Source: Allopontixanthobacter sediminis (GTDB lineage Bacteria > Pseudomonadota > Alphaproteobacteria > Sphingomonadales > Sphingomonadaceae). Taken from it: a stretch of DNA of 64,000 nucleotides. Shown here piece by piece: positions 25,201 through 34,223 of the stretch. Location of the stretch: the NCBI RefSeq assembly GCF_009828115.1, contig NZ_WTYL01000004.1:62001-126000 (forward strand), read 5' to 3'. Every line of letters begins with the position of its first letter. The stretch's first letter is position 1. The notes under the pieces were generated by a model. The model was not told the origin of the DNA. It made no database searches and worked only from the letters and a program-made list of their open reading frames with translations. Both the position numbers and the translations under genes were made by a program.

Positions 25201-26534
25201 ACGACACAGCATCCGCCGGCACGAACCCGCCGGAAAACGCACCGGACAGCGGACCGGAAAACATGGAAGATTTCCTTGGCGAGAAGCCCCGTCCGCGCTG
25301 GCGGCGGTGGGCCCGTTACTGGGTCCCCGCGCTGGTCGTGCTGCTGCTGATATTTGCCGTCGCGCGCTGTTCCGGGGGCGATGAGGGCCCGCAGTATATC
25401 ACCCAGACGGTGGAACAGGAATCGCTCGACCTCACCGTTAGCGCGACCGGCAACCTGCGCCCGACCAACCAGGTCGAAGTCGGTTCGGAAGTGTCCGGCA
25501 AGATTGACCTGATCACCGTCGATGTGAACGACCGGGTAACCCAGGGCCAGGTGCTGGCACGGATCAACACCGACATCATCGACGACCAGATCGCCCAGTC
25601 GCGCGCCAATCTCAACGCGTCGCGCGCCGCCGTGGCTTCCGCTCAGGCCTCGCTCGATGTCGACACCGCGCAGCTTGGCCGCCTGCGCGAAGTTTACCGC
25701 ATTTCCGGCGGCAAGGTCCCCTCGCAAACCGAACTGGAAGCGGCGCAGGCGAATGTCGCGCGTGACCGTGCGGCGGTGGCGACGGCGCGGGCGAATGTCG
25801 CGGCTTCGGAAGCGGCGCTATCGTCCAGCATGACCACGCGGAGCCGCGCGGTAATCCGCTCGCCGGTGACCGGTGTGGTGCTCGCCCGGCAGGTCGAACC
25901 GGGCCAGACCGTGGCCGCATCCTTCAACACCCCGACGCTGTTCGTGCTGGCGGAAGACCTGTCGGCGATGCAACTGCGGGTCGAAATCGACGAAGCGGAT
26001 GTCGGCCAGGTCAAGCCCGGGCAGAAAGCCAGCTTCGTGGTTGACGCCTATCCCGGCAAACGCTTCCCGGCGGTGGTCGAACGGATCGATCTCGCCTCCA
26101 GCAACACCGCGACGGAAAATGCCGCCGCAACGAACGCTGCGGGCAATTCGGTGGTCAGTTACGAAGCACGCCTGTCCGTCGCCAACGCCGACGGGTTGCT
26201 GCGGCCCGGGATGACCGCGACCGCGACTATCGCCACGCAAAACACCGGCCAGCAATTGCTGGTCCCGAACAGCGCACTGCGGTTCGATCCGGAGGAGGAA
26301 GCGGCGGAGGAAGGCAACGTGCTCAACCCGCAGATCGGGCTCGAGCAGAAAGAACAGCAGGCCACGATCGGTGCAGGCAGCCGGCAGCGCGTGTATGTGC
26401 TGCAGGACGACGGGAAGCTGAAAGGCATCGATGTCGTGACCGGACAGAGCAATGGCCGGCGAACCGTGGTAACCTCCCCCGATTTGAAAAAGGGGATGAA
26501 AGTCGTGACCGGGACCAAGGCAGCCGAAAAATGA
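25197..26534 (+). CDS. Periplasmic adaptor subunit of a MacAB-type ABC efflux system (HlyD/MacA family)
   Basis: 445 residues. A single N-terminal membrane anchor (WVPALVVLLLIFAVARC) is followed by the lipoyl/barrel-sandwich half (VGSEVSGKIDLITVDVNDRV), a helical hairpin (about residues 120-215), the second lipoyl half (VIRSPVTGVVLARQVEPGQT) and the beta-barrel and membrane-proximal domains. This is the MacA/HlyD architecture linking an inner-membrane pump to TolC. ATG overlaps the TolC stop and its TGA overlaps the ATPase start (ATGA), so the four genes form one operon. The transported compound is unknown. Confidence 0.91.
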   Translation: MNDTASAGTNPPENAPDSGPENMEDFLGEKPRPRWRRWARYWVPALVVLLLIFAVARCSGGDEGPQYITQTVEQESLDLTVSATGNLRPTNQVEVGSEVSGKIDLITVDVNDRVTQGQVLARINTDIIDDQIAQSRANLNASRAAVASAQASLDVDTAQLGRLREVYRISGGKVPSQTELEAAQANVARDRAAVATARANVAASEAALSSSMTTRSRAVIRSPVTGVVLARQVEPGQTVAASFNTPTLFVLAEDLSAMQLRVEIDEADVGQVKPGQKASFVVDAYPGKRFPAVVERIDLASSNTATENAAATNAAGNSVVSYEARLSVANADGLLRPGMTATATIATQNTGQQLLVPNSALRFDPEEEAAEEGNVLNPQIGLEQKEQQATIGAGSRQRVYVLQDDGKLKGIDVVTGQSNGRRTVVTSPDLKKGMKVVTGTKAAEK

Positions 26535-27280
26535 GTGACGCCGGCGCGCCGCAGCCGCTGATCCAGCTGGAAGGGATAACCAAGACCTTCGGGACCGGCC
26601 CGGCGGCGTTCCAGGCGCTGAAGGGCGTCGACCTGTCGATTGAGAAGGGCGATTTCGTCGCGGTGATGGGACCGTCGGGTTCCGGCAAGTCGACCACCAT
26701 GAACATCCTCGGCTGCCTCGACGTGCCCACTACCGGAATATTCCGGTTTCGCGGGACGGAGGTCCAGGCGCTGACCCGCGACCAGCGATCACTGCTGCGG
26801 CGGCGCTACCTCGGTTTTGTCTTCCAGGGTTTCAACCTGTTGTCACGCACGACTGCGCTGGAGAATGTCGAACTGCCGCTGCTGTATCGCGGGGAAAGCA
26901 AGGCGGCCCGGCGCAAGGCGGGGCTGAAAGCGCTCGACCTGGTCGGGCTGGTCCCGTGGGCGGATCATACGCCAGCGGAACTTTCCGGCGGCCAGCAGCA
27001 GCGCGTTGCCATCGCGCGCGCCCTGGTGACGGAACCTGATGTGCTGCTGGCGGACGAGCCGACCGGCAATCTCGACACCGAACGCTCGATCGAAATCATG
27101 GAACTGCTGACCGACCTCAACCGTGCCGGGATAACTATCCTGCTGGTCACTCACGAAATGGAAATGGCCCAGTTCGCGCGCACGATCGTGCATTTCCGTG
27201 ACGGGGTGGTGGAGCGGATCGAACGCGGCGCAGCCGCTGATCCGGCCAGCCCCGCTCCTGCAATCGGGGCGACCGCCTGA
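26531..27280 (+). CDS. ABC transporter ATPase, MacB/LolD-type
   Basis: 249 residues. Walker A GPSGSGKS (residues 47-54), Q-loop near FVFQGFNLL, signature LSGGQQQR, Walker [13 protein letters not shown] and the H-loop VTHE are all present. The sequence belongs to the MacB/LolD/FtsE-like group. It powers the permease encoded next; the start of that gene overlaps this stop (TGATG). In classic MacB the ATPase is fused to the permease; here they are separate genes, as in many alphaproteobacterial efflux or lipoprotein transporters. Confidence 0.93.
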   Translation: MSDAGAPQPLIQLEGITKTFGTGPAAFQALKGVDLSIEKGDFVAVMGPSGSGKSTTMNILGCLDVPTTGIFRFRGTEVQALTRDQRSLLRRRYLGFVFQGFNLLSRTTALENVELPLLYRGESKAARRKAGLKALDLVGLVPWADHTPAELSGGQQQRVAIARALVTEPDVLLADEPTGNLDTERSIEIMELLTDLNRAGITILLVTHEMEMAQFARTIVHFRDGVVERIERGAAADPASPAPAIGATA

Positions 27281-28485
27281 TGTTCGGGATTTTCGGCGCG
27301 ACCCTGCTGCTATCCCTGCGCGAGATTCGCCGGCATTTGTTGCGGTCCTTCCTGACCACGCTGGGGATCATCATCGGGGTCGCCGCGGTGATCACCATGG
27401 TGACGCTCGGCAACGGGGTGACCGCGTCCATCCGGGACGAGATTTCGTCGCTCGGCTCGAACGTGTTCATCGTCTTCCCGGTGCGCACCGACCGGGGCAA
27501 CCCTCGCCCGTTCGAACAAAGCGACATCGACGCGGTGGCAACGCAGATCGCCGGAGTGGAACTGGCCGCCGGCAGCGCTTCTGCCAGCGCCACCGCGTTC
27601 CATAACGGACAGAACTGGACCACGACCGTCAACGGGGTGGAAAACGATTTCCTGCGGGCCCAGACCATCGACGTGGTCGAGGGCCGCAGCTTTTCGGCGG
27701 CGGAGGAATCGTCCGGCCAGAACGTCTGCATCATCGGGCCCAAGGTGCTGGACGCGATTTTCGTGCCCGGGGTCAGCCCGCTAGGCTCTGAAATGCGGCT
27801 GGATTCGGTGTCCTGCACCGTGATCGGCGTGCTCGAGGAACGCGGACAGGGCGGGGGCGGCCAGGACCAGGACAATCTGGTGATGATGCCGCTCAAGACC
27901 GTCCAGCGGCGGTTTATCGGCAACACCGATATCCAGTCCTTCGTGGTCAAGTACGATAGCAGCTACGCCAGTTCGGGTATCCAGGCCTCCCTTGTGGACC
28001 TGCTGCGCGAACGGCGCTTGTTGCAGGACGGGCAGGACAACGATTTCAACGTCATCGACACCGCGCAGGTCAACGATGCGCTGGGTGCCGCCACCGGGGC
28101 GCTGACCGCGATGGTGGCGGCCATTGCCGCGATCAGCCTGCTGGTCGGCGGCATCGGGATCATGAACATCATGCTGGTTTCGGTGACCGAGCGAACCCGC
28201 GAGATCGGTATCCGGCTGGCCATTGGCGCCTTGGCGCGCGAGGTGCAGCTGCAATTCCTGACCGAAGCGGTGGTGCTATGCTGCCTTGGCGGAATGATCG
28301 GGATCGTGCTGGCGTTCGGACTGTCCTACGGTCTGGCGTCGCTGGTGGACGTCCCCTTCATGTTCGATCCCGTGATCAACGTGATGAGCTTCCTGTTCTC
28401 GGCAGTGATGGGGATCATTTTCGGATATTACCCCGCACGCCGCGCATCCCGCCTCGATCCAATCGAGGCCTTGCGTCACGAATGA
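27280..28485 (+). CDS. MacB-type ABC transporter permease
   Basis: 401 residues with four transmembrane segments: one near the N terminus (FLTTLGIIIGVAAVITMVTL) and three at the C terminus. Between them lies a large MacB periplasmic core domain (about residues 55-240). The cytoplasmic GIMNIMLVSVTERTREIGIR motif after the second segment is diagnostic of the MacB/FtsX superfamily. It transmits ATP-driven motion to the periplasmic adaptor, a mechanotransmission design. Its start overlaps the ATPase stop. Substrate unknown; macrolide, peptide or lipid-like molecules are typical of the family. Confidence 0.92.
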   Translation: MFGIFGATLLLSLREIRRHLLRSFLTTLGIIIGVAAVITMVTLGNGVTASIRDEISSLGSNVFIVFPVRTDRGNPRPFEQSDIDAVATQIAGVELAAGSASASATAFHNGQNWTTTVNGVENDFLRAQTIDVVEGRSFSAAEESSGQNVCIIGPKVLDAIFVPGVSPLGSEMRLDSVSCTVIGVLEERGQGGGGQDQDNLVMMPLKTVQRRFIGNTDIQSFVVKYDSSYASSGIQASLVDLLRERRLLQDGQDNDFNVIDTAQVNDALGAATGALTAMVAAIAAISLLVGGIGIMNIMLVSVTERTREIGIRLAIGALAREVQLQFLTEAVVLCCLGGMIGIVLAFGLSYGLASLVDVPFMFDPVINVMSFLFSAVMGIIFGYYPARRASRLDPIEALRHE

Positions 28486-28586
28486 ACATGCTGTCTGTAA
28501 GGGAACAACGCGGCGGCTGAAACCTTTTCAGAAGAACTGCGCAAGGAGGCGTTCGTCAACTTCTGGATCGGGTTAAGGCTGCTTGC

Positions 28587-29705
28587 ATGGTTTCCTTGAA
28601 AAGAACGTACCTCGCGTTGGCCGCGGTGTTGCTGGCGGGCTGCGCTGCTGACGAGGAACCACCGGAGCGTGAAGCGGTCCCGATCATTGCCCAGAAAGTG
28701 GCGATGCTGCCGGAGCAGTCCCGGGTCGAGGCCATCGGATCCGCCCGCGCGGCGACCTCGGCGCAAATATTTCCCGAAACCGCGGGCCAGGTCCGCCGCG
28801 TGCGCTTTGCCGCCGGGGATTTTGTCCGTCGGGGCGCGGTGCTGGTCGAACTCGACGCGCGGCAGGAACGTTTGGCGGTGGAGCTGGCGCAGGTGCAGGT
28901 GCGCGAGGCGGACCAACTGCTTGGCCGATACCGGCGGATCGAAGACACCGGCGCGATTTCGGAAAGCCAGATCGAGGCCGGGGAAACCGCGCTTGCATCC
29001 GCCCGGGTCGCGCTGCGGCAGGCGCAGACAGCGCTCGCCGACCGCACCATCCGCGCGCCGTTTTCCGGCCATATCGGCCTGACCGAGATCGATGTCGGTG
29101 ACCGGATCGATCCCTCCATCCCGATCGCCCAACTGGACCAGCGCGGGACATTGTATGTCGATTTCCCCGCGCCGGAGACCGTATTCAACCAGTTGAGTGA
29201 AGGCGCCGTAGTCACGGTGTCGCCGTTTTCCGAACCGGGCCGGCAGATCGAAGCGCGGGTGATCGCGACCGATTCCACCGTTTCCTCCGACCAGCGCAAC
29301 TTCACCGTCCGCACCGCGGTGGACAATTCCGGTGACCGGCTGCGGCCCGGAATGAGTTTCCGGGTGATCTTCTCCGACGCGGGCACCACCCGTCCGGCGG
29401 TCCCGGAAGAAGCGATCGTCTGGGGCGGGGAAGGAGCCTATCTGTGGGCCGTCCGGGACGGCAAGGCGCGGCGCATTCCGGTCACGATCACCTCCCGCCG
29501 CGACGGGCGCGCGTTTGTCGACGCACCGCTGACCGCGCGCGATACCGTGGTGGTGGAAGGGGTCCAGAAAGTCCGCGAGGGGCAGGAGGTGCGAATTGCG
29601 AAGGCGGCCCCGGCACCAGCGCAAACCGGAACGCTGGTAACGCCCACGCCTGCGCCGAAACCCGCCCCGGCCGCGTCCGCCTCGCTCACTGCCAATGGCC
29701 GCTAG
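28587..29705 (+). CDS. RND efflux periplasmic adaptor (membrane fusion protein), lipoprotein
   Basis: 372 residues with a lipoprotein signal (VLLAGC, C19). Lipoyl halves (VRFAAGDFVRRGAVLVELDA and IRAPFSGHIGLTEIDVGDRI), a short helical hairpin between them and the beta-barrel domain (PGMSFRVIF) follow the MexA/AcrA plan. The last ~35 residues are Ala/Pro-rich. It starts a second efflux operon 101 bp after the MacB-like permease and overlaps the RND pump gene by 11 bases. It connects the pump to the outer-membrane channel. Confidence 0.92.
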   Translation: MVSLKRTYLALAAVLLAGCAADEEPPEREAVPIIAQKVAMLPEQSRVEAIGSARAATSAQIFPETAGQVRRVRFAAGDFVRRGAVLVELDARQERLAVELAQVQVREADQLLGRYRRIEDTGAISESQIEAGETALASARVALRQAQTALADRTIRAPFSGHIGLTEIDVGDRIDPSIPIAQLDQRGTLYVDFPAPETVFNQLSEGAVVTVSPFSEPGRQIEARVIATDSTVSSDQRNFTVRTAVDNSGDRLRPGMSFRVIFSDAGTTRPAVPEEAIVWGGEGAYLWAVRDGKARRIPVTITSRRDGRAFVDAPLTARDTVVVEGVQKVREGQEVRIAKAAPAPAQTGTLVTPTPAPKPAPAASASLTANGR

Positions 29706-32700
29706 GAAGCTCGATCTCCCGTTGCTGGCGGTCGAACGGCCGCTGCTGATCGGGGTCCTGAACCTGCTGATCGTGATTGCCGGGATTGCCGCGCTGATCG
29801 GGATCGAGGTCCGCGAGCTGCCCAATGTCGACCGGCCGATCGTTTCGGTCAGCGCCAGTTTCCCCGGTGCCGCGCCGGAAACGATGGATTCCGAGGTCAC
29901 CAGCATTCTCGAAGACGCGGTGGCCCGCGTTTCCGGGGTCAGGCAGATCAACGCCTCGAGCGAGGAGAACAATTCGCGCATCCGCATCGAATTTACCGCC
30001 GGCACCGATCTCGACACCGCCGCGTCCGATGTGCGCGAGGCGGTCAGCCGGGTGACCCGCGAACTGCCGGAACGGGTTGAACAAGTCACCGTGGTCAAGG
30101 CCGACGAGGACGCTTCGCCGATCATGACACTGGCGGTTTCCAGCAACCGCTATGACGAGGCGGAACTTACCAGCATCGTCGATAACGACATTCTGCCCGA
30201 ACTGCTCGCGGCGGACGGGGTTGCGAGTATCGCACAATTCGGATCGCGCGCACGCCAGATGCGGGTGTCGGTCGATCCATTGCGGCTGAACCGCTTCGGC
30301 CTGACCATGACCGACGTGGCCGCAGCCTTGCGCCGCGCGCCTTATGATGTTCCCGTCGGCAGTTTCCGTTCGGACGCGCAGGAACTTGTCGTGCGGGCCG
30401 AAGCCAGCGCCACCGATCCGCAGATGATCAAGGACGTGATCATTTCCGGCAACACTAGGATCGGCGACGTCGCAGAGGCCGGCTTCGCGCCCGCCGATGC
30501 CACCAATTTCGTGCGCCTGAACGGCAAGCGGATCATCGGCCTGGGCGTAATCCGGCAGGCGAGTTCCAACACCATCCAGATATCCGGCGAAATTCGCGAA
30601 GCGGTCACACGGCTTGACGAGCGGTTCGGCGATATCGCCATCGAAGTCATTTCCGACGAAGCGGATTTCATCCAGATTTCGGTCCGCGAAGTGCTGATAA
30701 CACTGGCTTTCACCATCGCGGTGGTGGTCGTGACGATGCTGGTGTTCTTCCGCGCGATCAAGCCGACGGTGATCCCCAGCACGACCATTCCCGTGGCGCT
30801 GGTCGGCGTCCTGGCGGGCATTTACCTGATGGGTTTCTCGATCAACTTGCTGACCCTGCTGGCGCTGGTGCTCGCCACCGGCCTGATCGTGGACGATGCG
30901 ATCGTGGTGCTCGAAAATGCGCAGCGATTGCAGGACAAGGGGCTGGGCAAACGCGCCGCCGCCGTCATCGGCACGCGGCAGGTATTCTTCGCCGTGGTCG
31001 CGACGACGGCGGTGCTGGTGTCGGTGTTCGTGCCGATTTCCTTCCTTCCATCGGAAGCGGGGCGGCTGTTCCGGGAGTTCGGTTTTGTGCTCGCGGTCGC
31101 GGTCATCCTGTCTTCCTTCGTGGCCCTGTCGCTGGTTCCCGCACTCGCGGCGCGGCTCGACCTGACCGCGCATGACCAGCCGGAAACGCGCTTGTCCCGT
31201 TGGGGGAGCGCAGCCAATTCCCGCTACGCATCCATGCTCAAGCGGTGTCTCGATCACCCCCGGATCACCCTCGGTGCGGCGCTGGTCGCGGCAGTGCTCG
31301 CCGGACTGCTCTACGGGATGCTCGACAACGAACTGGTGCCGGACGAGGATCGCGGGGTCGTGGTGATCAGCGCGACCGGGCCGGACGGCGTCGGGCTGGC
31401 GTTCATGGACAGCGAAATGGACGAGATCGAGCAGGTCCTCCAACCGTTCCTCGACAGCGGCGAGATCCAGTCGACCTTCTCGATAGTCGGGCGCTACGAT
31501 CCCAACCGGATACAGGCGACCGCTGAGCTTGCGGAATGGGGGGACCGGGACCGCAGCCAGACCGAGATCGTCGAAGCGCTGGACGGTCCATTGCAGGAAA
31601 TTCCCGGTTCGCGCACCAACGCGCGGGGCCGCGGTACGCTGAATTTCGGCGGCGGCGGCGGGGACGGGATCGAGGTTGCCCTGACCGGCGCGGAATATGA
31701 CAACATCTATGCTTCTGCGCTATCCTTGTCCGAAGCGATCGACACCGGGTCGGAAATCCTGTCCGACGCGGAAATATCCTACCAGCCGACGCAGCCGCAG
31801 CTGTCGATCCAGATCGACCGCCAGCGTGCTGCCGACCTCGGGGTCAGCCTGGACGATCTGTCGCAGACCCTGCGCGCGATGGTCGGCGGGGACGAGATTG
31901 TCGACCTCAACATCGGCGACCAGGCAGTTCCGATATTCCTGACCGCGCCGGTGGGATCGATTTCCAATCCGTCCAACCTTCGCAACCTGTACGTGCGCGG
32001 GGCGAACGATACGCTGGTGCCGCTGTCGAGCGTGACGCTGATCGAGGAACAGGGCATCGCGGCCGAACTCGACCGCACCGAACAGCGCCGGTCGATCGAG
32101 GTCAGCGCCAGCATTGCCCCCGGAACACCCCTTGCAGACGCGGTGACCGAGATCGAACGGCTGGCGGAAAGCGCCGTGGCGGACGACATCGACATGCTGC
32201 TGCAGGGGCAGGCGCAATCGCTGGAGGAAACCTCCAACGACCTGCTGCTGACCTACGCCTTCGCCTTCGTGATCGTTTTCCTGGTGCTGGTGGCGCAGTT
32301 CGAAAGCATGACGAGCGCCATGGTCGTGATCCTGACAGTGCCGTTCGCCTTGGCGGCGGCGGTATTCTCGCTTTATCTGTCGGGCGTTTCGCTGAACATC
32401 TATTCGCAGATCGGGCTGGTCATGCTGATCGGGCTAATGGCCAAGAACGGGATCCTTATCGTGGAGTTTGCCGACCAGTTGAGGGCTGGCGGGCGCGATG
32501 TGCGCGCGGCGATCGAGGAAGCCTCGATCATCCGCCTCCGGCCCATTGCGATGACGCTGATTTCGACCGTTGTCGGCGCAGTCCCGCTGATCCTGGCGAG
32601 CGGCGCGGGTGCGGAGGCGCGGCAGTCGATTGGCTGGGTGATCTTCGGCGGGCTCGGCATCGCGGGCGTTTTCACCCTGCTGCTGACGCCGGTAATCTAT

Positions 32701-32808
32701 CTCGGTATCGCGCGGTTCGGGTCTGCGCGCAACGAAGACCTGACCCGCATCCACGAAGAAATTGACAAGGCGAGCGGACAGAACGCCTTGCTGGAAAGTG
32801 CGCGATGA
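29695..32808 (+). CDS. RND multidrug efflux permease, HAE1 family
   Basis: 1037 residues, the full RND length, with two halves of one plus five membrane segments and two large periplasmic loops. The proton-relay Asp pair in TM4 is in GLIVDDAIVVLEN and the TM10 lysine in GLMAKNGILIVEFAD. The N terminus (LPLLAVERPLLIGVLNLLIV) is usual. It exports hydrophobic compounds from periplasm or inner leaflet using the proton gradient. Coupled to the adaptor (11-base overlap) and to the following TolC-like gene (ATGA). No TetR or MarR regulator adjoins it. Confidence 0.95.
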   Translation: MAARKLDLPLLAVERPLLIGVLNLLIVIAGIAALIGIEVRELPNVDRPIVSVSASFPGAAPETMDSEVTSILEDAVARVSGVRQINASSEENNSRIRIEFTAGTDLDTAASDVREAVSRVTRELPERVEQVTVVKADEDASPIMTLAVSSNRYDEAELTSIVDNDILPELLAADGVASIAQFGSRARQMRVSVDPLRLNRFGLTMTDVAAALRRAPYDVPVGSFRSDAQELVVRAEASATDPQMIKDVIISGNTRIGDVAEAGFAPADATNFVRLNGKRIIGLGVIRQASSNTIQISGEIREAVTRLDERFGDIAIEVISDEADFIQISVREVLITLAFTIAVVVVTMLVFFRAIKPTVIPSTTIPVALVGVLAGIYLMGFSINLLTLLALVLATGLIVDDAIVVLENAQRLQDKGLGKRAAAVIGTRQVFFAVVATTAVLVSVFVPISFLPSEAGRLFREFGFVLAVAVILSSFVALSLVPALAARLDLTAHDQPETRLSRWGSAANSRYASMLKRCLDHPRITLGAALVAAVLAGLLYGMLDNELVPDEDRGVVVISATGPDGVGLAFMDSEMDEIEQVLQPFLDSGEIQSTFSIVGRYDPNRIQATAELAEWGDRDRSQTEIVEALDGPLQEIPGSRTNARGRGTLNFGGGGGDGIEVALTGAEYDNIYASALSLSEAIDTGSEILSDAEISYQPTQPQLSIQIDRQRAADLGVSLDDLSQTLRAMVGGDEIVDLNIGDQAVPIFLTAPVGSISNPSNLRNLYVRGANDTLVPLSSVTLIEEQGIAAELDRTEQRRSIEVSASIAPGTPLADAVTEIERLAESAVADDIDMLLQGQAQSLEETSNDLLLTYAFAFVIVFLVLVAQFESMTSAMVVILTVPFALAAAVFSLYLSGVSLNIYSQIGLVMLIGLMAKNGILIVEFADQLRAGGRDVRAAIEEASIIRLRPIAMTLISTVVGAVPLILASGAGAEARQSIGWVIFGGLGIAGVFTLLLTPVIYLGIARFGSARNEDLTRIHEEIDKASGQNALLESAR

Positions 32809-34223
32809 GGGGCGCTTCACGCCATCCGGCTCTCGCAGCCCTGGCCGCAGCTGGCTTGGCGATGTCCAGCTGCACCGCCACCATCCCGCCGGCGCGCGGC
32901 CCGGCGGACCTTTCTCCGCCCGCCGAATATTACGCGGATTACCGGCCCGCTTCGGGGGATAGCGAATTGTGGTGGCAGGGGTTCACCGACCCGGTGCTCG
33001 ACCAGTTGGTGCAGGACGCGCTGGCGGATAATCTCGACGTCGCGGCGGCCAATTCGCGGCTGCGCGCGGCGAGGGCGCTGGTGGACGCGGAACAATCCGA
33101 CCTGCTGCCGTCCGCCGGGGTGAGCGGCAGCGTGGGCGGCGAAGCCGGCACTGCGGGGGACAGCGGCCTGGTTGCCGGGGCCGGGCTTTCAGCGCAACTC
33201 GATCTCGACTTGTCGGGGCGGCTGTCGGCGGAAGTGCAGGCTGCCGCGGCCAACGCGGCGGCGGCGGAGTATTTCCTCGCGGACCAGCGGCGGCTGGTGG
33301 CGGCGGCGGTTGCGGGCCAGTATATCGAACTGCGGCGGACCGGCGCGCGGCTCGCGCTGCTGGAGGAATCGACCGACTTGCAGCAACAGACGCTGCGGAT
33401 CGTGACGCTGCGGTTCGAAGCCGGGCTATCCGCCAATCTCGACGTACGCCGCGCGGCCGCGGATCTCGCGCAAACAAGGGCCCAGCTGGGCCTGCTGCGC
33501 CTGGCGCGCGCGCGCGCGGGCCACGCCTTGTCCGTGCTGACCGGCGACACACCGGGAGCGGTGGAGGAATTTGCCGGGCAGGACGCCGCGATCCCGGCCT
33601 ATGCGGGCGGTCCGCCGACGGGGGCTCCGGCCGACCTGCTGCGGCGCCGGGCGGACATCCTGGTGGCGGAAGCCGGCCTGGTGGAGGCCGCGGCCCGTGT
33701 CGGGGTGGAGCGGTCCGACTTGCTGCCCAATCTCGTGCTGCCTGCCAATCTGGTGCTGGGTGACGGGTCACTGGGCGGGCTGGTGTCCGATTTCTTCGCC
33801 ACAGTCGGCGCATCGCTCGATCTTCCGCTGTTCGACGGCGGGCGGCGGCGCGCTGAAATCGCGGCGGCGGAAGCGGAGGCCGACGCGCGGTTCTTCGAAT
33901 ACCGCCTGACCTTCCTCAACGCCTTGGCAGAAGTCGAGAATTCGCTGGTGGCGATCGACGCCTTCACCGATCGGAACACCGAATTGCGGCAGGCGATCGA
34001 AGAAAGCGAGACCGCGTTCGAACAGTCACGGGCGCTGTACCGCGAAGGGCTCGCCAGCTTGTTCGACGTGCTGGATGCGCAGCGCCAGTTGATCGCCAGC
34101 CGCCAGTCACTCATCGATAGCGAGGCCGACCTGGCCGCGTCGATCATCGCGCTTTACGCGGCGACGGGGGCCGACCCGGGGTCGACACCGATCCGTGCCA
34201 CGCTGCCGGTTACCGGCTCCTAA
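32805..34223 (+). CDS. TolC/NodT-family outer-membrane efflux lipoprotein of the RND system
   Basis: 472 residues with a lipoprotein signal (GLAMSSC, C23). It has the conserved WWQGFTDPVLDQLV segment, the LLRRRADILVAEAGL domain junction and the second OEP repeat (SLDLPLFDGGRRRAEI). It forms the outer-membrane channel for the RND pump. ATG 32805 overlaps the pump stop. Its TAA at 34221-34223 overlaps the convergent TpsB stop by four bases, so no intrinsic terminator separates the two transcripts. It is clearly diverged from the other TolC-like gene at 23662, so it is a separate module and not a recent duplicate. Confidence 0.93.
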   Translation: MRGASRHPALAALAAAGLAMSSCTATIPPARGPADLSPPAEYYADYRPASGDSELWWQGFTDPVLDQLVQDALADNLDVAAANSRLRAARALVDAEQSDLLPSAGVSGSVGGEAGTAGDSGLVAGAGLSAQLDLDLSGRLSAEVQAAAANAAAAEYFLADQRRLVAAAVAGQYIELRRTGARLALLEESTDLQQQTLRIVTLRFEAGLSANLDVRRAAADLAQTRAQLGLLRLARARAGHALSVLTGDTPGAVEEFAGQDAAIPAYAGGPPTGAPADLLRRRADILVAEAGLVEAAARVGVERSDLLPNLVLPANLVLGDGSLGGLVSDFFATVGASLDLPLFDGGRRRAEIAAAEAEADARFFEYRLTFLNALAEVENSLVAIDAFTDRNTELRQAIEESETAFEQSRALYREGLASLFDVLDAQRQLIASRQSLIDSEADLAASIIALYAATGADPGSTPIRATLPVTGS

